Source: Clostridia bacterium (GTDB taxonomy: Bacteria > Bacillota > Dehalobacteriia > UBA4068). From it: a DNA stretch of 12,118 nt. The stretch is taken from NCBI GenBank assembly GCA_012515255.1, contig JAAYYR010000163.1:1-12118 (forward strand), read 5' to 3'. The notes beneath the pieces were generated by a model. It was given only the letters and a program-made list of their open reading frames with translations, had not been told where the DNA came from and made no database searches. Numbering within the stretch: the stretch's first letter is position 1; every line of letters starts with the position of its first letter. The position numbers were made by a program, and so were the translations under genes. Of the stretch, positions 6,218 through 12,118 are shown piece by piece.

Positions 6218-7176
6218 GCGTCGACCAATTCCTTTGCCGCCTTAATTACTTTGGGCATAATCTCTTCGAGCGTTCCGTTCACCTTGGCGCCCGCCGCCAG
6301 CAGATGCCCGCCGCCGCCAAAATTACGCGCCAGTCTATTGACCTCGATCCCTTTGCGTGAACGGAAGCTGATTTTCACATAATCTTCCCGCTCCTCAAAC
6401 AATATGCCGACCTTTACTCCATGCGGCATAAGGGTAAAATTGACTATATTAAAAGAGTCCTCGTTTTTAGCGCCATAAAGCTCCATAGCGGCGCGATCGA
6501 TGAAGGCATAGCAGATCCTGCCGTCGTATTCCAGTTGCAGATTCAGGCAGCAATGTCCCTTGAGGCGAATATTTGCTAAGCTGCAATCCTCAAAAAGACG
6601 GATGCGCACCTCCTCAATATCCACTTTAGGCAGCAGACGCGCGGCCTGCTCGAAGCAGCGCGCCGTGGTGTTGAGGTAGCGGAACCCGCCTGTATCGGCC
6701 GCAATGCCGGCATAAAGATTCGTTGCGACCGCTGCATCCGGGGCAATGCCTGCTTCCTCGATGATGGCGCAAATGATCTCCGCTGTCGCGGAAGCCTGCG
6801 TCTCTAGCACCAAATGCTCGCCCTCAAAATAACTGCCCAGATGATGATCTACGCAAAATACCCGGCGGCCCGGCAAATAAGGCTCAAGCCAAAAGCCGGT
6901 GCGGCGCAGGCCTCTGCCGTCTAAAATCAGCACGGCCTCCACATCGATATCAATCTGCTCCGGTGTGATAACCTGCTCCATTCCGGGCAGGAAAAGCAGG
7001 TTTTGGGGGATAGCGTCAGATACCACGACCCGCCAGTTCTTTTTCTCTCCCGCAAAAGCCAGATAAGTGGCCAGCATCGAGCCGAGGCAATCGCCGTCCG
7101 GCTGCTCATGACCGCAGATGAGCAAGTTGCGCTGATTATTGAGAAACTCGATCATCTTGCCGTATTGCTCAGACAT
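6214..7176 (-). CDS. nrnA: DHH/DHHA1 phosphoesterase, NrnA-like oligoribonuclease/pAp phosphatase
   Basis: The 320-aa product has the DHH-family metal site in order: HEQPDGDCLGS (residues 23-33, with Asp27 and Asp29), Asp86 in LILDGRG, the signature DHH at 110-112, and Asp161 in GIAADTGGF. The DHHA1 substrate domain closes with the GGGGH motif near residue 290. B. subtilis NrnA of similar length degrades nanoRNA from RNA decay and dephosphorylates pAp from sulfur assimilation; related members cleave pGpG or pApA. The choice among these is not decided by sequence. ATG 7176 follows GAGGAG by 5 nt. The gene sits 32 nt after rbfA and overlaps truB-ribF by 4 nt, so the three are co-transcribed and probably translationally coupled. 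A DHH gene at this operon position is common in Bacillota. Confidence 0.93.
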   Translation of the reverse strand: MSEQYGKMIEFLNNQRNLLICGHEQPDGDCLGSMLATYLAFAGEKKNWRVVVSDAIPQNLLFLPGMEQVITPEQIDIDVEAVLILDGRGLRRTGFWLEPYLPGRRVFCVDHHLGSYFEGEHLVLETQASATAEIICAIIEEAGIAPDAAVATNLYAGIAADTGGFRYLNTTARCFEQAARLLPKVDIEEVRIRLFEDCSLANIRLKGHCCLNLQLEYDGRICYAFIDRAAMELYGAKNEDSFNIVNFTLMPHGVKVGILFEEREDYVKISFRSRKGIEVNRLARNFGGGGHLLAAGAKVNGTLEEIMPKVIKAAKELVDA

Positions 7177-7208
7177 ATATACTCCTCGTGCAGATTTGTT
7201 TGGCCCCC

Positions 7209-7607
7209 CTACTCGCGGTAATTATCCTCATTGAAAGGCGGCCGGCCGACGGCTGCCTGCTCATCCGCTGCTATTTGCGCATCGACCATCCTTGTCATGC
7301 GCACGCCATAGGCGATGGACTCGTCCACATGGAAATAAAGCTGCGGCACCACCCGGGTTTTCAGTCTTCTGCCCAGTTCGGTGCGGATAAATCCTTTAGC
7401 GCTATCCAAAGCGGCGCTAACGCTTTTGGCGTCGGCTCCGCTGACCATCGGGCTGATATAGACCCGCGCCGAGCAGCCATCCGGCGCTATTTCCACCGAA
7501 ACCACGGAAACCATGCCGAGCCGCGGGTCTTTGATCTCTCTATCCAAGATGGCGGCCAATTCTTTTTTCAGCTCGCCCGCCAGCCTTTCCACTCTATGCT
7601 TGGCCAT
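7209..7607 (-). CDS. rbfA: 30S ribosome-binding factor A
   Basis: RbfA binds the immature 30S subunit and assists 16S rRNA 5'-end maturation and cold adaptation. The 132-aa product has the family opening MAKHRVERLAGELKKELA, then REIKDPRLGMVSVVSVEI and the conserved FIRTELGRRLKTRVVPQLYFHVDES with its KH-like fold. I chose ATG 7607 because it matches the family N-terminus. The in-frame ATG at 7643 would add 12 atypical residues, lacks a ribosome binding site and starts inside the loop of a hairpin. The ribosome binding site is modest: AAAGGA (7624-7619) at 11 nt or GGTG (7616-7613) at 5 nt. The gene follows infB after about 160 nt, a loose junction in an otherwise compact operon. Confidence 0.96.
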   Translation of the reverse strand: MAKHRVERLAGELKKELAAILDREIKDPRLGMVSVVSVEIAPDGCSARVYISPMVSGADAKSVSAALDSAKGFIRTELGRRLKTRVVPQLYFHVDESIAYGVRMTRMVDAQIAADEQAAVGRPPFNEDNYRE

Positions 7608-7627
7608 GATATCACCATTCCTTTGCC

Positions 7628-7661
7628 ACGCCGGGCTGCTCATTAATTATCGGCCCGGCGT
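7628..7661 (-). promoter_or_regulatory. Hairpin in the infB-rbfA gap, next to the rbfA ribosome binding site
   Basis: A perfect 9-bp inverted repeat ACGCCGGGC/GCCCGGCGT has a 16-nt AT-rich loop. On the minus-strand transcript its 3' arm ends 3 nt before AAAGGA, the likely rbfA Shine-Dalgarno. No U-run follows on the minus strand, so it is not an intrinsic terminator. It may tune rbfA translation, be an RNase processing site, or protect an mRNA end. The rest of 7608-7765 shows no gene and no convincing promoter. Confidence 0.55.
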
Positions 7662-7765
7662 TTATCGCGACGCGCACCCAAAGGGTTTGCTTAGCTTACC
7701 GCATTAAGCGCCCCGGTCAGTAATCCTGCGAAAATCCGCCGCTTTCTCTTTACCTGATCAACTGC

Positions 7766-10525
7766 TTATAATTGTCTGGCGATTTCTTCGATTTCATACA
7801 CTTCCATTTGATCGCCTTCCTTGATATCATGGAAGTTTGTCAGGCCAATACCGCATTCAAAGCCTTGCAGCACTTCTTTGGCGTCGTCCTTAAAGCGGCG
7901 CAGGCTTTCGATTTTATCTTCGGCTATAACCGCATTATCGCGTATCACCCGCACTTGCGCATTGCGGGTCACCTTGCCGCTTGTCACATAGGAGCCGGCG
8001 ACAACGCCGATCTTCGGCACGCGGATTACCTGACGGATCTCTACATGGCCGATGATATTCTCCTTAAACTCAGGCGCCAGCAGACCAGCCATGGCCAGCT
8101 TGATATCCTCTAAAGCGTCATAAATTACGCGGTAAACGCGGATATCGACATCAGCTGCCTCCGCCGCGGCGCGGGCCGCTGGCGGCGCGATAATATTAAA
8201 GCCCAAGATAATGGCATTAGAGGCGGAGGAAAGCATAACATCACTTTCTGAAATCGCGCCCACGCCGGAGTGGATAACATTGACCTTGACCTCATCGGTA
8301 TTGAGCTTAACCAGGCTTTGGATCAGCGCCTCCACCGAACCCTGGACATCGGCTTTAACCACCAGGTTCAATTCCTTAATATCGCCCTCGGCGATTTGCT
8401 GGAAGAGATTGTCAAGACTGATCTTCCTTGCTTTATGCAGCTCTTCCTCGCGTTTTTTCACGCTTTGCTTCGCCGCGACCAAACGCGCGTCTTTTTCATC
8501 TTTGACCACGATGAAGATCTCTCCCGCCGGCGGCACCTCGGAGAAGCCGAGCACCTCCACCGGCATGGAAGGAGTGGCGTCCTTCACTTTATGGCCTTTA
8601 TCATCATGCATGGCGCGCACCTTGCCAAATACCGCGCCGGCCAAAATATTGTCGCCATCATGCAAAGTGCCTTTTTGCACCAGCAAAGTAGCTACCGGGC
8701 CGCGGTTCTTATCAAGCTTAGCCTCTATAATCGCGCCGCGGGCCTGGCGGTCATAATTCGCCTTTAGTTCGCCCACTTCCGCGACCAGCAAAATCATCTC
8801 CAGCAATGCTTCCAGATTAAGATGGGCTTTGGCTGATACTTCCACCATAATCGTATCGCCGCCCCATTCCTCGGAAACGAGTCCATAGTTAGTCAACTCC
8901 TGCCGCACCCGGCTGGAGTCGGCGCTTGGTTTATCAATTTTATTGATGGCGATAATGATCGGCACATTCGCCGCTTTGCAGTGGTTGATCGCCTCAGCGG
9001 TTTGCGGCATCACGCCATCGTCCGCCGCGACTACGATCACCGCGATATCTGTCATATTGGCGCCGCGCGCCCGCATGGCGGTAAACGCCTCATGGCCCGG
9101 GGTATCAAGGAAAGTGATTTTCTTGCCCTTAATCTCTACTTGATAAGCGCCGATATGCTGCGCAATGCCGCCCGCCTCGGCTGAGACCACATTTGTATGG
9201 CGGATGGCGTCCAGAAGCGAGGTTTTGCCGTGATCGACATGACCCATGATGGTTACGACCGGCGGGCGTTCATGCAGATCGCCCTCATCGTCCACGATAT
9301 CCTCCATGATTTCCGCGGCGCGGTCGGTTGCTATTTCTACCGTAATGCCGAACTCATCAGCAAGCAGGATAGCGGTCTCCGCATCCAGCTCCTGATTGAT
9401 AGTAGCCATGATGCCCATGAGGAAAAGTTTTTTAATAATCTCCGCCGCTGTTTTTCCCATCGATTTGGCTAGTTCGCCCAAAACCACGGTTTCGCCAATG
9501 GTAATTTTCTTTGGCGCTACCGGCGGCATCACTACCCTCGTATCTTTGCGGCTTTTATCTTTATAGCCTTTGCCTTTGCCCTTGCCCTTGCCACGGCCGC
9601 GGCCGCGAGCCTTTTCGGCATCCATTGTACGTTCAAAAACCATGTCTTTAACAAAGACCTTTTTATTGCCGGGGCGATAGGTGGTCGGTTTATTTTCCTG
9701 TGCGGCGGCGGGCAGCGGACGACCGCCTTGGGGTTTGCCACCCTGAGGTCTGCCGCCTTGCGGTTTGCCACCCTGCGGTTTTCCTGCTTGCGGCGGCCGG
9801 CTCCCCTGGGGACGGTCGGCGGCAGGCTTATTATAAGCTGGGCGCTGTACATCACTTTTCCCGCCGGTAGCTTTATTGTAGGGTTGGCGTTCACCCGGAG
9901 CCGGGGCTTTGCGGCCCCGATTATCCTGGGGCTGCGCTTTGGCTGCGGGAGCAGGGGCTGCCGAAGGCGGCGCAGGAGTTGGCGGCGCTGCGGCGGTCTG
10001 CTTTGGAGCCGGAGCCGGCTGCTCTTGCGCCACGGCCTTGCTCGCGGCCGGGGCGGGTGGCGCCGCCTCCGCGTCTGGTTCCGGAGGCGCGGCCGCTGCC
10101 GGTTCTACAATGGCCGGCTCGCCGCTGTCTTTGCCGGTTTCCGGTTTGGCTTTCGCTTCTTTTTCGGCTGCCTGCCCCGTCGGCTCCACAACTGGAGCGG
10201 GCTCTGTTATGGCCGGCGCTTCAGGAGCGGCCGCGGCGGCCTGTTCAGCCGACGCCGCCTCTTCGGCCTGCTGAGCGATGATCTGCTCCTGCTCGATCAC
10301 AGCCTTCGGTATACGCTTGACCCGCGGCACAAAAACCTCGCCGTTCGCCGGCGCTTTACCTTTATTGGACGTAGCCAGGCTGGCCCTAATAATATCAGCG
10401 TCTTTAGGGCTGATGGTGCTCATATGGTTTTTCGCTTCCACGCCCAGCTTGTTTAGCTTACGAATTATCTCCTTGCTTTCCACCGATAATTCTTTTGCCA
10501 ACTCGTAAATCTTAATTCTCGCCAA
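7766..10525 (-). CDS. infB: Translation initiation factor IF-2
   Basis: IF2 is the GTPase that places fMet-tRNA on the 30S subunit and promotes 50S joining. The 919-aa product opens with an IF2-N module (ARIKIYELAKELSVESKEIIRK). A long low-complexity Ala/Pro/Gln/Gly/Lys linker follows, roughly residues 65-340, then a second IF2-N-like segment. The GTPase has G1 GHVDHGKT near 427, G3 DTPGH near 472, G4 NKID near 527 and G5 SAK near 561. Domains II, III and IV complete the C-terminus. The start is probably TTG at 10525: GAAGGAG lies 8 nt upstream and the residues that follow match the family N-terminus. The ATG upstream at 10594 lies inside ylxQ and would add 23 unlike residues. The gene begins 40 nt after ylxQ. 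Confidence 0.97.
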   Translation of the reverse strand: MARIKIYELAKELSVESKEIIRKLNKLGVEAKNHMSTISPKDADIIRASLATSNKGKAPANGEVFVPRVKRIPKAVIEQEQIIAQQAEEAASAEQAAAAAPEAPAITEPAPVVEPTGQAAEKEAKAKPETGKDSGEPAIVEPAAAAPPEPDAEAAPPAPAASKAVAQEQPAPAPKQTAAAPPTPAPPSAAPAPAAKAQPQDNRGRKAPAPGERQPYNKATGGKSDVQRPAYNKPAADRPQGSRPPQAGKPQGGKPQGGRPQGGKPQGGRPLPAAAQENKPTTYRPGNKKVFVKDMVFERTMDAEKARGRGRGKGKGKGKGYKDKSRKDTRVVMPPVAPKKITIGETVVLGELAKSMGKTAAEIIKKLFLMGIMATINQELDAETAILLADEFGITVEIATDRAAEIMEDIVDDEGDLHERPPVVTIMGHVDHGKTSLLDAIRHTNVVSAEAGGIAQHIGAYQVEIKGKKITFLDTPGHEAFTAMRARGANMTDIAVIVVAADDGVMPQTAEAINHCKAANVPIIIAINKIDKPSADSSRVRQELTNYGLVSEEWGGDTIMVEVSAKAHLNLEALLEMILLVAEVGELKANYDRQARGAIIEAKLDKNRGPVATLLVQKGTLHDGDNILAGAVFGKVRAMHDDKGHKVKDATPSMPVEVLGFSEVPPAGEIFIVVKDEKDARLVAAKQSVKKREEELHKARKISLDNLFQQIAEGDIKELNLVVKADVQGSVEALIQSLVKLNTDEVKVNVIHSGVGAISESDVMLSSASNAIILGFNIIAPPAARAAAEAADVDIRVYRVIYDALEDIKLAMAGLLAPEFKENIIGHVEIRQVIRVPKIGVVAGSYVTSGKVTRNAQVRVIRDNAVIAEDKIESLRRFKDDAKEVLQGFECGIGLTNFHDIKEGDQMEVYEIEEIARQL
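9566..9607 (-). repeat. Gly-Arg/Gly-Lys dipeptide repeat in the IF2 linker
   Basis: Seven alternating glycine and Arg/Lys codon pairs, built from GGC plus AAR or CGN hexamers, encode a strongly basic run in the linker before the second IF2-N-like segment. The hexamer units are near-identical in DNA, so copy number could vary between strains. The basic charge suggests contact with RNA, by inference. Confidence 0.8.
9722..9781 (-). repeat. Four 15-bp tandem repeats (PQGG[K/R]) in infB
   Basis: Four consecutive 15-bp units encode KPQGG, KPQGG, RPQGG and KPQGG within the IF2 linker. The units differ mostly at third codon positions, which means the peptide repeat is kept while the DNA has diverged. 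The flanks (PQGSRPPQAGK and RPLP) look like decayed extra units. Confidence 0.9.
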
Positions 10526-10565
10526 ACCTACCACTCCTTCGCATCGGATAAAACAAATTTTAGAC

Positions 10566-10883
10566 CTATATAATCTTGGCGATCGCCGCGGCAAAACCTG
10601 AATCCAACAGGCCTAAAGCGCCGCGCCGGCTTTTGCCGACGATCAGCCCCAACTGATCTTTGCTCGCCAGTGTGAGTATAGCCACATTTCTCTCCGCGGC
10701 CAAAGCGGTTAGCTCCCGCCGCACCGTCTCCGCCACATCGTCCGCCAAAACCAGCAAATGCAGCCGGTTTTTCAGCAGAGCCTCCTTGACCATTTGATCG
10801 CCGGCAACGATACGGCCCGCCTTCTGCGCCAGCCCCAAATAACCGGCGATACGGCTTTTTTGCTCGTCGCTAAGATTGCTCAT
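10566..10883 (-). CDS. ylxQ: L7Ae/L30e-family RNA-binding protein YlxQ
   Basis: The 105-aa product fits the L7Ae/L30e/S12e fold: GYLGLAQKAGRIVAGD near residues 14-29, LLVLADD after the second helix, and the late CGK-like position filled by VGKSRRGALGLLD. Members bind kink-turn RNA; the precise role of YlxQ in the nusA-infB operon is not well defined. I chose ATG 10883 because it overlaps the ylxR stop as ATGA, with AAGGGA just upstream. The in-frame upstream ATG at 10931 lies deep in ylxR and would add unrelated residues. The gene is co-translated with ylxR and precedes infB by 40 nt. Confidence 0.93.
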   Translation of the reverse strand: MSNLSDEQKSRIAGYLGLAQKAGRIVAGDQMVKEALLKNRLHLLVLADDVAETVRRELTALAAERNVAILTLASKDQLGLIVGKSRRGALGLLDSGFAAAIAKII

Positions 10884-11158
10884 GCTTCCCTTATCTCCGG
10901 CGCAGCCATACGGCTCTCGATTTCCGGCCACAGTTCATCGGGGACTTTGGCCTTAAGCGAGCGCTCCAGAGAACGCCTTTTCTTAGCCTGCCCCAGGCAT
11001 TCGGGATCATGGCAAAGATAAGCGCCCCGTCCGGATTTTTTCCCGGTCTCGTCCAGGCTGACATTACCTTCCGCGTCACGCACCAAGCGGATCAATTCCC
11101 GCTTCGGTTTGCTTTGGCGGCAAACCGCGCATATCCGCTCCGGTTGCTTTTTGATCAT
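10880..11158 (-). CDS. ylxR: YlxR/RnpM family RNA-binding protein (DUF448)
   Basis: The 92-aa basic protein carries both family blocks: RICAVCRQSKPKRELIRLVR at 8-27 and GRGAYLCHDPEC at 43-54, followed by the Lys/Arg-rich helix AKKRRSLERSLKAK. Four cysteines (10, 13, 49, 54) in two pairs could bind a metal, by inference. In B. subtilis the family member has been described as a modulator of RNase P (RnpM). ATG 11158 lies 4 nt after the nusA stop, with GGGGAG inside the end of nusA as ribosome binding site, so it is translationally coupled to nusA. It overlaps ylxQ by 4 nt. Confidence 0.95.
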   Translation of the reverse strand: MIKKQPERICAVCRQSKPKRELIRLVRDAEGNVSLDETGKKSGRGAYLCHDPECLGQAKKRRSLERSLKAKVPDELWPEIESRMAAPEIREA

Positions 11159-11162
11159 CGGC

Positions 11163-12118
11163 TCACTCCCCGCCTTGCACCGTATCCAAAGCCCCTACCG
11201 CAACGGGTTGCTCAGCACCTGGTTCGTCCGACTCCATGCCCGGCTCCTGCTGATCGATTAGCTCTTCTTGATAAAACTCATCCGCATCTTCGTCCAGGGC
11301 ATCGAAATATGCATCCTCCCCGGCCTCACCGCTCGCCTCGATCTCTGCCATCTGACTTTCGCTCTTGATATCGATTTTCCAGCCGGTCAGCCGTGCGGCG
11401 AGCCGCGCGTTTTGGCCTTCCTTGCCGATAGCGAGCGACAACTGATAATCCGGCACCACAACCCGGGTATATTTATCCTCCTCGTCGATCTCCACGGAAA
11501 TAACTTTGGCGGGAGAAAGAGCGTTGCTGACATAGATAGCCGGGTTCTCATCCCAGCGTATAACCTCGATTTTTTCGCCGTCCAGCTCATTGACGATGGC
11601 CTGCACCCGCATGCCCTTAGCGCCGACGCAAGCGCCGACCGGATCGACATTGCTGTTTTTGCTGTAGACCGCGATCTTGGAGCGCCAGCCCGGTTCGCGC
11701 ACGACGGATTTGATTTCCACCGTGCCGTCGTGAATTTCCGGCACCTCGCGTTCAAAAAGGCATTTTAGCAGGCCGGGGTGGGTGCGCGAGACCATGATTT
11801 GCGGACCCTTGGTAGTTTTGCGTACCTCAAGAATATATACTTTCAGGCGGCTGCCCTGGCGGTAGTTTTCGCGCGGGATTTGTTCCGAGGGGGCGAGCAG
11901 AGCCTCAGTTTTACCTAGGTCGACAAAGACATTTTTGCCCTCAGTACGCAACACGGTCGCTGTGACGATATCGTCTTTGCGTGTAGCATATTGGTCATAA
12001 ACCATATTGCGTTCCGCCTCGCGGATGCGCTGCACCACGACATGCTTTGCCGTTTGGGCGGCGATGCGGCCGAAACTGCGCGGCGTGACCTCGGATTCAA
12101 AAACGTCGCCCACCTCGA
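11163..12118 (-). CDS. nusA: Transcription termination/antitermination factor NusA (5' end outside window)
   Basis: About 318 codons of the C-terminal part are visible; the RNA-polymerase-binding N-terminal domain (roughly the first 100 residues) lies beyond the right edge, so no start is claimed. The visible part begins with the end of that domain (GDVFESEV, FGRIAAQTAKHVVVQRIREAE). An S1 domain follows (DIVTATVLRTEGKNVFVDLG to ILEVRKTTKGPQIMVSRTHP). Then come KH1, with VGACVGAKGMRVQAIVNELDGEKIEVI, and KH2, with LAIGKEGQNARLAARLTGWKIDI. The last 65 or so residues are an acidic tail rich in Glu and Asp, not part of the KH core. NusA binds the elongating polymerase and nascent RNA to control pausing and termination. 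It heads this operon as in most Bacillota. Confidence 0.97.
   Translation of the reverse strand, partial: EVGDVFESEVTPRSFGRIAAQTAKHVVVQRIREAERNMVYDQYATRKDDIVTATVLRTEGKNVFVDLGKTEALLAPSEQIPRENYRQGSRLKVYILEVRKTTKGPQIMVSRTHPGLLKCLFEREVPEIHDGTVEIKSVVREPGWRSKIAVYSKNSNVDPVGACVGAKGMRVQAIVNELDGEKIEVIRWDENPAIYVSNALSPAKVISVEIDEEDKYTRVVVPDYQLSLAIGKEGQNARLAARLTGWKIDIKSESQMAEIEASGEAGEDAYFDALDEDADEFYQEELIDQQEPGMESDEPGAEQPVAVGALDTVQGGE

Noticed and set aside
9728..10456. Plus-strand 242-codon open frame rich in Arg and Gly
   Set aside because: It lies opposite the low-complexity GC-rich linker of infB, has no ribosome binding site and resembles no protein family; it is a shadow of codon bias.
10566..10931. 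Longer start for ylxQ at 10931
   Set aside because: The extra residues overlap ylxR and do not match the family; ATG 10883 with the ATGA overlap is far better.
1..12118. CRISPR array, insertion sequence, phage or toxin-antitoxin genes
   Set aside because: No regularly spaced direct repeats, transposase motifs or terminal inverted repeats were seen on either strand; the window is mostly conserved housekeeping operon.

Overview
The window reads as a chromosomal segment of a Bacillota (Firmicutes) genome of moderately high GC. The signs are strong AGGAGG-type ribosome binding sites, a TTG start for infB, a T-box leader RNA, and the gene order nusA-ylxR-ylxQ-infB-rbfA-nrnA-truB-ribF-rpsO. A Negativicutes or GC-rich Clostridia source is plausible, but the sequence alone does not settle it. 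Every gene I can support lies on the minus strand, so the window reads functionally from right to left.

The right three quarters (about 12118 to 3970) is the classic transcription/translation operon. It runs: nusA (5' end outside the window), ylxR/rnpM, an L7Ae-type gene ylxQ, infB (IF2), rbfA, nrnA (DHH phosphoesterase), a single ORF joining truB to ribF, and rpsO (S15). Junctions are tight: ATGA overlaps at ylxR/ylxQ and nrnA/truB, and a 4-nt gap at nusA/ylxR. There are two looser points. One is a roughly 160-nt gap before rbfA, where other Bacillota often carry ylxP; it holds a perfect 9-bp inverted repeat. The other is a roughly 100-nt gap before rpsO, with its own sigma-A-like promoter and a leader whose first hairpin loop is complementary to the rpsO Shine-Dalgarno. 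A strong intrinsic terminator follows rpsO; pnp, its usual neighbour, is not there.

The left quarter is accessory metabolism. A lone alpha/beta hydrolase (3858 to 3001) is followed by a near-consensus sigma-A promoter and a full T-box riboswitch (about 2857 to 2568) whose specifier reads as UAC (tyrosine). The T-box controls a two-gene unit: an acyl/aryl-CoA synthetase and a small FTCD_C-family (methenyl-THF cyclohydrolase/cyclodeaminase-like) protein, closed by a bidirectional terminator at 172-204. Positions 1-171 contain no gene I can support.

The most notable points are the TruB-RibF fusion, the apparent tyrosine T-box on a CoA-ligase operon rather than on a tyrosine gene, and the candidate S15 autoregulatory leader. 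I see no mobile element, CRISPR array, tRNA or rRNA.
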